From: Mucilaginibacter gossypiicola | GTDB lineage: Bacteria; Bacteroidota; Bacteroidia; Sphingobacteriales; Sphingobacteriaceae | Direction of reading: 5' to 3' | DNA: 64,000 bases | Assembly (NCBI RefSeq): GCF_900110105.1 | Contig: NZ_FOCL01000019.1 | Span: forward strand, 62,001 to 126,000 | Shown here: positions 54,190-63,333 of the stretch, in pieces | Position numbering within the stretch: position 1 is the stretch's first letter | Layout: every line of letters starts with the position of its first letter | The notes under the pieces: generated by a model | Databases searched by the model: none | Told to the model about the DNA's origin: nothing | Seen by the model: the letters and a program-made list of their open reading frames with translations, nothing else | Program-made: the position numbers and the translations under genes

Positions 54190-55104
54190 TTAATTAAAAG
54201 TTTGTTTGAATTCCAGCGGCGACAGCTCTGTCTTTTTACGGAAAAGTTTATTGAATGATTGCGGACGTTCAAACCCAAGCATATAAGCAATCTCGCTTAC
54301 AGACAAATTAGTGGTGGTTAAATATTCTTTGGCTTTATCTATCAGTTTTTGGTGGATATGCTGCTGTGCACTTTGACCGGTAAGGGAGCGCAACATATCA
54401 CTCAGATAACGTGGCGACAAATTTAGTTGATCGGCAAGATGTTCAACTGTAGGTAAGCCTATTTTAAGGCCTTGCCGCTCCTCAAAGTAGGCAGCAAGCA
54501 GTTCTTCCATGTTAGTCAGCAAGTCGTGGTTCAACGCTTTCCTGGTGATAAACTGGCGCTTATAAAACCGGTTACTGTAGTTTAGGAGTACTTCAAGATA
54601 AGATATAATTACATCCTGGCTAAAATCGTCGATATTGGTTTCCAGTTCGGCACCTATCTGCTCCATGATGTTCAATATGATATTTCTTTCCTTTTCCGAC
54701 AGATGCAGCGCCTCCCGGGTATCGTACGAAAAAAAACCGTACTTAGTCATGTTCTTACCCAACGGATAGTTGCGCAGAAGATCGGGGTGAAAGAGTATAG
54801 AGAAACCATAATATTCAACATCTCTGTCAAAGTGGATGACCTGATGAGGGGCGGTAAAAATCAACCCGCCCTCATCAAAATCATAATATCCCTGGCCATA
54901 ACCAATACGGCCTTTCATTGTTTTTTTATAGGAAATTTTATAAAAATCAAGCACAAAGCTATCCGGCATTTTATCCAGGTTGATAACAACCTTTGTATTA
55001 TCAACAAGACTGATCATTGGGTGCGCCGGACCGCGAAGGCCCATCAGTTTATGAAGTTCGCTGATACTGTGGACACTAACAGGCGCCTGGCTTGTTTTTT
55101 TCAT
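54190..55104 (-). CDS. AraC family transcriptional regulator
   Basis: 304 residues: N-terminal cupin-type sensor (about 20-180, IGYGQGYYDFDEGGLIFTAP with HQVIHF) and C-terminal AraC helix-turn-helix pair (about 205-300). The HTH shows VEHLADQLNLSPRYLSDMLR, VSEIAYMLGFERPQSFNKLF and the end RKKTELSPLEFKQTF. ATG at 55104, 9 bases after the SDR stop, so the two are co-transcribed. Such SDR/AraC pairs are common, with the regulator controlling the oxidoreductase. Confidence 0.93.
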   Translation of the reverse strand: MKKTSQAPVSVHSISELHKLMGLRGPAHPMISLVDNTKVVINLDKMPDSFVLDFYKISYKKTMKGRIGYGQGYYDFDEGGLIFTAPHQVIHFDRDVEYYGFSILFHPDLLRNYPLGKNMTKYGFFSYDTREALHLSEKERNIILNIMEQIGAELETNIDDFSQDVIISYLEVLLNYSNRFYKRQFITRKALNHDLLTNMEELLAAYFEERQGLKIGLPTVEHLADQLNLSPRYLSDMLRSLTGQSAQQHIHQKLIDKAKEYLTTTNLSVSEIAYMLGFERPQSFNKLFRKKTELSPLEFKQTFN

Positions 55105-55113
55105 AATGCTAAT

Positions 55114-55920
55114 TTAAATATTTCCCTGTTCAAAGATCATATGGCCCAACTCTTTGCGAAATGCTTCGGTACCAACCTCCAGCCGACGGTCATACAAACG
55201 GTTGGCATCCGCGCCGGCTACATAACGTACCTGGTCTTTTCCATCGGTAGCTGCTTCATACACAACATCGGCAATCTGTTCGGCAGTCGAAAAATTATCT
55301 ACATTAAACAAAGCGAACATTTTTTGCAGGGCAGCGTCGTAGGCGGGATGACTCACCGGCTCAAGAGAGCGGCCGCCAAAATCGGTAATGATACCGCCCG
55401 GAGCCACTGTTTTAATGCCAACATTGAACATACCCAACTCAAACGACATACTTTCGCTCCAACCCTCAAGTGCCCACTTAGTGGCATGATAAATTGAGGA
55501 TAACGGAAAGGAAAGTAATCCGCCCATAGAAGTTGTACTGATAAACAAACCCTTTTTACGTTCGCGAAAATATGGAATGAAGGCTTGTGTAACACGCATT
55601 ACACCAAGCAGGTTAGTATTGAGTTGTTTGGTGATCTGTTCGTCGGTATAAGCTTCCATCGGGCCTATGAGGCCATAGCCTGCGTTATTAAAAACCACGT
55701 CAATATCTGTAAGCTCAAGCGCAGTTTGTACTGTTTTGCTGATCTGGTTAATATCGGTTACGTCAAGCGGTAATAAGGTAACGTTTTCAAGTTGTTTCAG
55801 TTCGGTATCCTTTTCTGGGTTACGCATAGTAGCGATCACTTGCCAACCCCTGGCCTGAAAAAGTTTTGCAGTGGCGTTACCTAATCCGGTAGATGCACCG
55901 GTAATAAAAATGGTTTTCAT
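55114..55920 (-). CDS. Short-chain dehydrogenase/reductase
   Basis: Classical SDR: cofactor motif TGASTGLG (residues 7-14), NNAG at about 78-81, catalytic Ser131 region ISTTSMGG, and Tyr144-x3-Lys148 in YHATKWALEG. 268 residues. The frame runs on to 56007, but the ATG at 55920 gives the standard N terminus (MKTIFITGAS). Substrate unknown; the extended C-terminal region resembles the group of retinol-dehydrogenase-like SDRs. Operon with the AraC gene downstream. Confidence 0.93.
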   Translation of the reverse strand: MKTIFITGASTGLGNATAKLFQARGWQVIATMRNPEKDTELKQLENVTLLPLDVTDINQISKTVQTALELTDIDVVFNNAGYGLIGPMEAYTDEQITKQLNTNLLGVMRVTQAFIPYFRERKKGLFISTTSMGGLLSFPLSSIYHATKWALEGWSESMSFELGMFNVGIKTVAPGGIITDFGGRSLEPVSHPAYDAALQKMFALFNVDNFSTAEQIADVVYEAATDGKDQVRYVAGADANRLYDRRLEVGTEAFRKELGHMIFEQGNI

Positions 55921-56034
55921 GATGTCATAAATTTTATGCTGCAAAGTTGCGGGGTGGCAGCATGACAAAAGTTTCCAAAATGAGTATGGTTGTTTCCAAA
56001 ATGACAAAGCACCTATTTTAGTTAATACTAAAAT

Positions 56035-56070
56035 ATCAAAGCCCCGATACCATAATATCGGAGCTTTGAT
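56035..56070 (-). terminator. Terminator-like hairpin after the 111-aa hypothetical gene
   Basis: ATCAAAGCCCCGATA and TATCGGAGCTTTGAT pair in 14 of 15 positions around a six-base loop, between the hypothetical gene at 56161 and the SDR gene. A short T-rich tail follows on the reverse strand. Confidence 0.6.
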
Positions 56071-56160
56071 GTAGCTTTTAAAACACCTGAAACGAGCGGC
56101 TCAAGCATTAAAAAAAATATCGCCTGTCTCAGCCAGCTATACAACCGGCTCGCTTCATCC

Positions 56161-56496
56161 TCATTGCTGCAGCGCCTTGTAAAGCTTCCTCATTTTTTTT
56201 GCATCTTTCTCAAGCTTCTCAATAAGTTCGTGCACCTTTTTAGTATCCGCACCTTCCAGCCCCGCTTTAATTGCCGCTTTAATGTCGGACAACTTTTTTA
56301 ATTGTTTGTCTTCATCATAAAAAGTTGTATCGCCAAAAAAAGCACGCAGATGACCGCTGTTTTTGCTTTGTATTTTCCCGTAATCATCGCTAAACCCGCT
56401 TTTTCCTTTACTCAACAAGTTTGCCGCCAGGGCTTCATAATGGTCGAACGTGATGATGAGACCGGTTATTTCTAAAGTTACGTTATTTAAATCCAT
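56161..56496 (-). CDS. Hypothetical protein, 111 aa
   Basis: Small soluble protein with no signal or membrane segment. N-terminal half (VTLEITGLIITFDHYEALAA) looks globular; C-terminal half (about 65-111, VHELIEKLEKDAKKMRKLYK) is strongly helical and could form a coiled coil. Family not recognised. ATG at 56496; own terminator-like hairpin downstream. Confidence 0.6.
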   Translation of the reverse strand: MDLNNVTLEITGLIITFDHYEALAANLLSKGKSGFSDDYGKIQSKNSGHLRAFFGDTTFYDEDKQLKKLSDIKAAIKAGLEGADTKKVHELIEKLEKDAKKMRKLYKALQQ

Positions 56497-56781
56497 AGGT
56501 AGTATTTTGAAAACAAAGCTATAAAAAAGAAAGTGCCTTGCTGTGTCGACCTTTGATATAGTACAACTGTGACTTCAGCGTGGCAATTAACATAGGCAAT
56601 GAGCCTCAATCAATAAAGGATTAAGCGGCTCCGTTAAAAAACCACGGATATAAGCGGGCAGCAAATCCTCTTGATTACATAAAACCTAACGTTTTATATT
56701 ATAAATACCTTGCAGCTATGATTTGACATATACCTGACAGGTATCACTTTTCATTGGCATATAATCAACTATATTGCAGTT

Positions 56782-57177
56782 ATGGAAATGGAAAGGCAGC
56801 TCTTGGATCTCAGCGATGTTAAACTAATGGTGGATACGTTTTACGATAAAGTGCAGAAAGACGATTTGCTGGGGCCAATTTTTAACGGCCGTATACAAGA
56901 CAACTGGCCTCAACACCTTGAAAAAATGTATGCATTTTGGCAAACTACCCTGCTTGGTGAACATACCTATAGCGGTCGCCCCTTTCCACCTCATGCAACA
57001 CTACCCGTCGGTCCGGCGCATTTCAACCGCTGGATAAACTTATTTACGCAAACAATCGATGAGCTTTTTAGCGGTGAAAAAGCTGAAGAGGCAAAATGGC
57101 GGGCCGCTAAAATCGCCCAAATGTTCGAATTGAAGGTTCAGCATTTCCAAAGCAGTTCCGGACAGGCATTGTTGTAA
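56782..57177 (+). CDS. Group III truncated hemoglobin
   Basis: 2-on-2 globin that binds O2, NO or similar ligands. Visible are the N-terminal VKLMVDTFYDKVQKDDLLGP with IFN (helices A-B), KMYAFWQTTLLGEHTYSGRP (E helix region), PVGPAHFNRWINLFTQTIDE carrying the likely proximal His, and a C-terminal AKIAQMFELKVQHF helix. 131 residues is the family length. ATG at 56782 (a second ATG two codons on). Not next to other heme genes; a role in nitrosative stress is a family-based guess. Confidence 0.92.
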   Translation: MEMERQLLDLSDVKLMVDTFYDKVQKDDLLGPIFNGRIQDNWPQHLEKMYAFWQTTLLGEHTYSGRPFPPHATLPVGPAHFNRWINLFTQTIDELFSGEKAEEAKWRAAKIAQMFELKVQHFQSSSGQALL

Positions 57178-57292
57178 TTAATGATACAAACCAGGAACAT
57201 CCTGAGCGCCTCAAGCCATTTGCTCTGTCGCGACAGTACACATAAAGAAGCCACGATATTTTTGACTACGCTTTAGCTTGACAAAGACACTA

Positions 57293-57326
57293 AGAAAAAA
57301 GGCCATCGTTCGATGACCTTTTATAA
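57293..57326. terminator. Hairpin between truncated hemoglobin and the fusion gene
   Basis: AAAAAAAGGCCATCG pairs with CGATGACCTTTT with one mismatch and a small loop, with an A run on the left and T run on the right. It lies between convergent genes and probably terminates both. Confidence 0.65.
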
Positions 57327-57399
57327 CAGCTTATAAATAAAACGGCCGGAGCTTTTTTGATTGATACAAAAAGGTTAGCTCCTTAGCCTGCCATGCAAA

Positions 57400-60300
57400 T
57401 CATTCGCTTCTCAAACTTTTTACAGGGTTAACCACGGCTGCTCTGATTGTCTGAAAACTGGAGGTAATGAAAGCGGTCAACAGCATGCCTGCCCCACTCG
57501 CCGCGAAGATCCACCAGCTAATTGTTGTCTTATCGGCATAATTTTCCATCCATTTATTCATGGCCCACCAAGCCAGTGGCGTAACAATCACAAATGCCAG
57601 CAGGATAAGCAATATCAACTCGGTGGAGAGCAGGCGCACGATTTGCGCAACAGAAGCGCCGAGTACTTTACGTACGCCAATCTCTTTTGTTCGCTGCTCC
57701 GTAGTATAAATAGCAAGGCCCAATAAGCCCAAACAACTAATGAATATCGAAAGCCCGGTAGCCCAGCTTAATAAGGTGGAGGTTTGTTTTTCCTGGTTAT
57801 AGAATTGTTCTATTGATTTATCGTAAAACTTATAATTGGGATCGTCGTCGGGATAAAATTCTTTCCAGATTTTGTTCATGTCCATCATCGTTTTTGACCA
57901 GCTGAGGTTTCCCTGATTTTCTGGTCTCAGGGCGATATGGATAACGCTATTCTGAAAGAAATTGTTGCTGCCAGCCGCAAGAATAACCAGAGGCCCCATG
58001 GGCGACTGGAGCGAATGGGTATAAAAATTGCCGGCAACACCAACAATACGCCTGGATTTTGAATTATTCAATTTCTCCAGCGTTTTGCCAATCGCATCAC
58101 GCGGGTTTGAAAATCCCATGACGCGGGCGTACTTTTCATTAATTATCACACCTGTTGTACTATCGGCAGACGTAATATTCCGACCGGCCAGTATTTTGAT
58201 ATGATATATTTTAACATAATTTTCATCTGCATATTTTAGTTCAACCGAAGTGATGGTTTCTTTTTTTCCATCCTTATAAACAGCATTTGTGGCGTTTGTT
58301 GATCCCGATGAAGGGGGGAAATATCCCAGACTTACCATTTCAACACCGGGCAGGGCAAGCAATTTGTTTACCATCACCTTGTTTGTGGCCGCTTTACCAA
58401 CCTTGTATGGGGTTTGCGCATAAACAATCGCGTCCTTTTTAAAGCCCAGATCCTTATGTAGCGCATAATAAATCTGCTTGCTTACCAACATAGTAGCCAT
58501 GATGAAAAACTGGGCAATAATAAACTGCGACACGGTGAGCGATTTGCGCAACCAGGCGCTCCGTGTTTTGTGGCTACCGCTTTGCACCTGGTTTTTAAGC
58601 ACTAAAGCGGGTTTATAGCCTGATAGCATAAGCGCGGGATAAAAGCCGGATAAAAAGCTGACAATGACTGTTAGAGCAAACAGGAACAGGAAAATATCGG
58701 GCTGATGCAAAAAATCCGCTTTTACTCCAGAGGCTATAAAATCTGAAAACAGTTTTAAGATTAAGGGCGTAAGGCCCATTGACATTAGTACGGCAAAAAG
58801 GGCAATCAGAAACGTTTCGCTCAAAAACTGCATTATTAACTGCGTGCGGCTACTGCCCATGGTTTTGCGGACGCCAATTTCTTTTGCCCTTTGGGTAGCC
58901 TGTGCTGTAGTTAAATTGATAAAGTTGATGCAGCCAAGCAGTAACAGGAATCCGGCAATAACCAGTAACAGGTACAACCTGTTTATACTTGCAGGCCCGC
59001 TAAAATCAAAGGTGCCATATAATTGGTTAAAATGGATGTCGCTTAATGGTTGAACGGTATAGGTTTGCTCACTCGCGTTTTTCAGGTCTTCGGCGCTTTG
59101 CGGGTTACTCTTTTTGTACATAGCGTTAACCTGTTTTTGCACTCCTGCCGCAGAAACGTTAGGATTTAGTTTGATAAACACCTCCGATGCAGAGTTGGTA
59201 CTTCCCCAACTGTCAAGCTGCAAATCCATACCCAGCCTGTTTTTGGGCTGGGCTGAACTAAACGAGATAAAATCGTGGAAGGAAAAGTCGGTATTCTGTT
59301 TTATGGTTTCAACAATGCCCGATACCGTTGTTTTTAATGTATCGTAAGTTACGATCTTACCGAGCATCTGTTCGTAGCGCAGCGAGGGGAAGTACACCTT
59401 CGCCTGCTCCGAAGTAAGTACAACATGGTAAGGCTCGTTCAATGCAGTTGTCGGCGAACCTGCAAGCCACGTATAATGAATTAACTTAAAATAATTCTGG
59501 TCGGCCAGGGTAATATGATCTTGTCCTTTAAACTTTAAGGGCGCGTTATTTTTATCGATGACCATTACATCAGGGTTCAATGTATACAAGGGAGCTACTA
59601 TTTCAACCCCTGTAACATTAGCCTTTATCCCCGCAGCCATCGGAGTGGTGACGCCATAGCTATGGCTCTCATTGCCCTGGAACTTAAAATTAGATACCAC
59701 GCGGTATATCCGGTCGCTATCTTTGTGAAACTTGTCAAATGTAAGGTCATAATGTACGATCAGATAAATTACCAGCGAAGCGCTGATGCCAATAGAAAGA
59801 CCTATAATATTGATCAGTGTAAATACCTTGTGTTTCCAGAAATTCCTGAAAGCAATTTTTAAGTAATTTTTAAACATAATGCCGCGATTTAATTTTGAAG
59901 GAGACCACCCGGAAGTGGTATTATACTTCGAAATTACGGGCTCGAATTGCAGTTGTCTGCCCAACTTATAAGTTGAGCAACCATTTTTCAAGTTATTTTT
60001 AAACGCCATCGGGCTTTGCCCGGTAAACTGTTTGAAAACCCGGGTAAAAGTGCTCTGTGAATTAAACCCCGATTCGTAAGCTATGCGCAGGAAAGTAAAA
60101 TGATCATAAGCTGGATCCTGCATTTTTTTTACAACAGCCCGGATCCGGTATTCATTAACGAAATCATTGAAGCTTTTTTTAAGCACGCTGTTAATAACGC
60201 GCGATAATTCGTGAGGATGCAACCCGAGTTTTACGGCCAATGAGATCAATGTTAATTCGGGGTCCAGATGATAAAGATTAGCTTCCATCGCCCTCTTCAA

Positions 60301-61128
60301 CCAAATTCCTTTACCTTTTAGTTCTGCCGTTGGCGAGGACTTATAAACCGGGAATTGCTGAGCTATCACTGGTGCCTGGGGCTTCAGGAAAGCCGCTATT
60401 GAAGTCCAGATAATAATTATTGCGAAAGAGATATAAAAAGGATAATAAACATGTATGCCAATTTGATTGCGATAGCCCAAATAATCGACTGCGGCATAAG
60501 CTATCCACAATAGCCACAAAAAAGCAGTAGCCGACAACAAGCGGTGAAGCCAGCGAAATTCGAGTAATGACCGATCCATCAGAACGGGTTGCATACGCCG
60601 GTAAAAGTTTTGTATAAGCCGACGAGATTTATACAGATAAATCATCATTGAAATAAATATGAGCAGTTGCAATACCGGGTTCAACAATTGAAAAACATGT
60701 GTAGCATAGGTAGCTGCTCCGGTACGGATGCTTTCTTTGATCGCTAATGCCAATATTGCTTGCTCCAGCAACAACGGGCCAAAATGCAATAAATGTCTTC
60801 GGGTAAATTTGAATTCCGGGCGCGTTATTTTCAGCACATAAAAATAGATCATAGGCCCCAATGCAAGTAAAAATTGTAACGGTAGCCAATCCCATCCGGG
60901 CAGGTAGGTCTCCAATCGGATATCAATACTCAATATCCTCATCATCCATAAAACCATAATGGTCAAAGCCAAAGCAAGAAACCGGTTCGCCGAACGATGG
61001 ATGCTCTTTGTGAACCACAGCAGCATAGCAAAGGTAAGCCCAACGAATATCGTTCCAAGGGTAACCAGGTCATACAAATTGATATGGAAGGCGTATGAAT
61101 TCAAGTAATCAAACATATCAATTGCCAT
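57400..61128 (-). CDS. Fusion: membrane AraC-type regulator with MacB/FtsX-type ABC permease
   Basis: 1242-residue open frame joining two proteins usually encoded separately. Residues 1-250 form about seven transmembrane helices. Residues about 280-375 are an AraC helix-turn-helix (LTLISLAVKLGLHPHELSRV, LRIAYESGFNSQSTFTRVFK, TGQSPMAFKNNLK). A ~40-residue linker leads to Met418, where a canonical permease begins (MFKNYLKIAFRNFWKHKVFT). The permease half has an N-terminal helix, a MacB_PCD periplasmic domain, FtsX helices with RAKEIGVRKTMGSSRTQLIM (about 755), a second periplasmic domain and RTKEIGVRKVLGASVAQIVR. The permease alone would be 825 residues, a complete family length. No stop separates the halves. 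No ATPase gene is adjacent. Start ATG 61128 (or 61116). Confidence 0.88.
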   Translation of the reverse strand: MAIDMFDYLNSYAFHINLYDLVTLGTIFVGLTFAMLLWFTKSIHRSANRFLALALTIMVLWMMRILSIDIRLETYLPGWDWLPLQFLLALGPMIYFYVLKITRPEFKFTRRHLLHFGPLLLEQAILALAIKESIRTGAATYATHVFQLLNPVLQLLIFISMMIYLYKSRRLIQNFYRRMQPVLMDRSLLEFRWLHRLLSATAFLWLLWIAYAAVDYLGYRNQIGIHVYYPFYISFAIIIIWTSIAAFLKPQAPVIAQQFPVYKSSPTAELKGKGIWLKRAMEANLYHLDPELTLISLAVKLGLHPHELSRVINSVLKKSFNDFVNEYRIRAVVKKMQDPAYDHFTFLRIAYESGFNSQSTFTRVFKQFTGQSPMAFKNNLKNGCSTYKLGRQLQFEPVISKYNTTSGWSPSKLNRGIMFKNYLKIAFRNFWKHKVFTLINIIGLSIGISASLVIYLIVHYDLTFDKFHKDSDRIYRVVSNFKFQGNESHSYGVTTPMAAGIKANVTGVEIVAPLYTLNPDVMVIDKNNAPLKFKGQDHITLADQNYFKLIHYTWLAGSPTTALNEPYHVVLTSEQAKVYFPSLRYEQMLGKIVTYDTLKTTVSGIVETIKQNTDFSFHDFISFSSAQPKNRLGMDLQLDSWGSTNSASEVFIKLNPNVSAAGVQKQVNAMYKKSNPQSAEDLKNASEQTYTVQPLSDIHFNQLYGTFDFSGPASINRLYLLLVIAGFLLLLGCINFINLTTAQATQRAKEIGVRKTMGSSRTQLIMQFLSETFLIALFAVLMSMGLTPLILKLFSDFIASGVKADFLHQPDIFLFLFALTVIVSFLSGFYPALMLSGYKPALVLKNQVQSGSHKTRSAWLRKSLTVSQFIIAQFFIMATMLVSKQIYYALHKDLGFKKDAIVYAQTPYKVGKAATNKVMVNKLLALPGVEMVSLGYFPPSSGSTNATNAVYKDGKKETITSVELKYADENYVKIYHIKILAGRNITSADSTTGVIINEKYARVMGFSNPRDAIGKTLEKLNNSKSRRIVGVAGNFYTHSLQSPMGPLVILAAGSNNFFQNSVIHIALRPENQGNLSWSKTMMDMNKIWKEFYPDDDPNYKFYDKSIEQFYNQEKQTSTLLSWATGLSIFISCLGLLGLAIYTTEQRTKEIGVRKVLGASVAQIVRLLSTELILLILLAFVIVTPLAWWAMNKWMENYADKTTISWWIFAASGAGMLLTAFITSSFQTIRAAVVNPVKSLRSE

Positions 61129-61194
61129 TCCAATTCAACAACAAACTGATATATAAATAATTACATTTTACACAAATTACATCCTGTAACAAAA

Positions 61195-61350
61195 CCGTAC
61201 ATCAAGGCGTTCGGTTATGAAACGGCATTTTTTAAAACGGGCACAACTTTGCTGGTTCAGCAACAAACGTTGCATAAACAGGATGTACAATTGACTGGCT
61301 TAATTCAGAAGCAAAAAGATTTGGTGTTTGATTTTGATGAAGAAACTTGA
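61195..61350 (+). other. Possible 3' fragment of a lost coding sequence
   Basis: A frame open from about 61147 and ending in TGA at 61348-61350 reads protein-like (AFGYETAFFKTGTTLLVQQQ, then TLHKQDVQLTGLIQKQKDLV), but no start codon precedes it. The 361-base gap between the fusion gene and the Ku operon contains nothing else recognisable. It may be a degraded gene end; chance cannot be excluded. Confidence 0.25.
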
Positions 61351-61489
61351 TTCATCCTAAAACCCTCGTCAACATTCAGATAAAAGCTGATTATGAACCA
61401 TGAATTGGATCGGACTTTTTAAACACACTGTACTGTTGCGTTAAACAAAAGCGTGAACGACCTGTTTATTAATCAATTGAAAGTAAGCT

Positions 61490-61771
61490 ATGGAAAATTA
61501 CCCGATCACGATCAGTACAGACAAGGAAGTACACCATTTTGAAGTGGGAGAATATCCGCATCACGATGAAACAAAATGCAGGTACAAAGTTTTTGAAGAT
61601 GGGAAACTGGTGGCCAGTTTTGAGCCGGATGCTCAAAACGTGTTGCATCTTTGCAAAAACGCCGAAGGATTGGATGAAGAACTATTGTACCTGCTTGCAG
61701 ACCAGATCGAAGCACGATTGCAGCATCCGGGCGATAAACATTTGAAAGACTTTAATAATAACGCATCATGA
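61490..61771 (+). CDS. Small hypothetical protein coupled to Ku
   Basis: 93-residue soluble protein, acidic and His-rich near the start (VHHFEVGEYPHHDETKCRYK). A beta-strand region (KVFEDGKLVASFEPDAQNVL) is followed by a C-terminal helix (DEELLYLLADQIEARL). I recognise no family. Its stop overlaps the Ku start (ATGA), so translation is coupled and a shared role with Ku is plausible. ATG 61490; the gene begins the operon. Confidence 0.75.
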   Translation: MENYPITISTDKEVHHFEVGEYPHHDETKCRYKVFEDGKLVASFEPDAQNVLHLCKNAEGLDEELLYLLADQIEARLQHPGDKHLKDFNNNAS

Positions 61772-62538
61772 GATCAATCTGGACAGGTTCTATAGGATTT
61801 GGGCTGGTGAGCATCCCTATCAAGTTATATTCGGCGGTACAGGAAGCCCGGCTGGACCTGGATATGCTGGACAGCCGCGACCATGCTAACATCAAATTTC
61901 AGCGCATCAATGAGCGCACTAAGAAAGAAGTTCCTTATGATAAGATCGTTAAAGGCTATAAATACGATGACGACTATGTTATTCTTGAAGAGGCGGACTT
62001 TGAAGCAGCGGCCCCGGAGAAAACAAAGGTAATCGAAATAGAAAATTTTGTGGATATCGCGGCTATAAACCCGATGTATTACGAAACATCCTATTACACG
62101 CAGCCTGCTACCAAAAAGAACAAAGCTTATGCACTTTTGCTGGAAGCGTTGAAAGAATCGGGTAAGGCAGGCCTGGCCCGTTTTGTACTGCGCAGTACCG
62201 AAAGCCTTTGTATCGTACATCCCGTTGAAAAAGACCTGGTGATCACCAGAATCCGGTTTCAGCAACAGATTCGTGACCAGGAGGAGCTGCAACTCGACGA
62301 CGACATCCAGGTAAGTAAAAAAGAACTGGATATGGGCCTCGCACTGATCAATCAATATTCCGAGCCGCTGGACCTTTCTAAATACAAGGACGAATATCAT
62401 ACGGAACTCAGGCGGATCATTGAGGCTAAGGCAAAAGGCAAACGCCCTACCATCAAGAAACTGAAACCTAAAAAGTCGTCGGGCACCGATCTGTACGATC
62501 AGTTATTAAGCAGCCTGAAAGTTAAAAAAGGAGCCTGA
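61768..62538 (+). CDS. ku: Non-homologous end-joining protein Ku
   Basis: Homodimeric ring that binds DNA double-strand ends and recruits ligase LigD. Family opening MRSIWTGSIGFGLVSIPIKL, then NIKFQRINERTKKEVPYDKI with VKGYKY (about 42-65). The core runs YILEEADFEAA-like DDYVILEEADFEAAAPEKTK and KAGLARFVLRSTESLCIV. The C-terminal lysine-rich tail (IKKLKPKKSSG) is as in bacterial Ku. 256 residues, normal length. No LigD gene is in the window. Overlaps the small upstream gene by 4 bases. Confidence 0.95.
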   Translation: MRSIWTGSIGFGLVSIPIKLYSAVQEARLDLDMLDSRDHANIKFQRINERTKKEVPYDKIVKGYKYDDDYVILEEADFEAAAPEKTKVIEIENFVDIAAINPMYYETSYYTQPATKKNKAYALLLEALKESGKAGLARFVLRSTESLCIVHPVEKDLVITRIRFQQQIRDQEELQLDDDIQVSKKELDMGLALINQYSEPLDLSKYKDEYHTELRRIIEAKAKGKRPTIKKLKPKKSSGTDLYDQLLSSLKVKKGA

Positions 62539-62614
62539 CAAATTAACATGAGCCTTTATCCTATCGCTCCCAAGAATTTTTCAAACGACTTCCAAAACTG
62601 CAGTATGCTTAAAT

Positions 62615-63328
62615 TTAGCCCTTTGTTTTCGCCTGAATTATTTTAAAGAAAACAACTTTAAAAAGCCTTCCCAAAGGCAGTGGTTTGTCATTAAGCATTA
62701 CCTGGTCGGTATTAAAACTGGTAATTTTATCTAATGCAATAATGAATGACTTGTGGATTCTCACAAACGAATTTGACGGAAGTGTTTGTTCCATATAACC
62801 AAGTTTTTCAGAAGCGATATAGGATTTATCCATGGTATGTACTTTAATATAATCGGCCAGGCCTTCTATGTAAATGATATCCTTTAGCAATATTTTCACT
62901 TGCTCTCTGCCCACCTTAAAAAACATATAGGGATTATCGTTATCTATGTTCGTTTCTTTAATTTCGGCTTTGCCGTTCCAATAGTGCATAAACTTAGCCA
63001 TGGCCTTCATAAAACGTTCTTGCGTAATTGGCTTCACCAGGTAGTCGAATATCTCCATTTCGAAGGCATCCGCGGCATATTCACGATAAGCAGTAGTCAG
63101 GATGATTTTTGGACTTGATTGTAATGACCTTGCCAATTCAAGTCCGGAGACTTTTGGCATCTGAATGTCTAGGAAAACCAGGTCGACCGGATTTTTCTGA
63201 AGGAAAACAAATGCATCCAGCGCATTACCTAACGAAGCCACAACCCCAAAATCTTCAAGACCTGAAAGATGCAGTTTAATCAGTTCTCTTGCCGGTTCTT
63301 CGTCATCAACTATCAAGCACCTCACCAT
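62615..63328 (-). CDS. LytTR family response regulator
   Basis: 237-residue DNA-binding regulator: receiver domain (RCLIVDDEEPARELIKLHL, phospho-Asp in VFLDIQMPKVSG, about 54, and Lys in FDYLVKPITQ) followed by a LytTR domain (about 130-235, FKVGREQVKILLKDIIYIEG, FVRIHKSFIIALDKI). The ATG at 63328 fits the domain start; a TTG three codons upstream was not used. It starts 5 bases after the kinase stop, so the two form one transcription unit and a kinase-regulator pair. Confidence 0.93.
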   Translation of the reverse strand: MVRCLIVDDEEPARELIKLHLSGLEDFGVVASLGNALDAFVFLQKNPVDLVFLDIQMPKVSGLELARSLQSSPKIILTTAYREYAADAFEMEIFDYLVKPITQERFMKAMAKFMHYWNGKAEIKETNIDNDNPYMFFKVGREQVKILLKDIIYIEGLADYIKVHTMDKSYIASEKLGYMEQTLPSNSFVRIHKSFIIALDKITSFNTDQVMLNDKPLPLGRLFKVVFFKIIQAKTKG

Positions 63329-63333
63329 TACCT

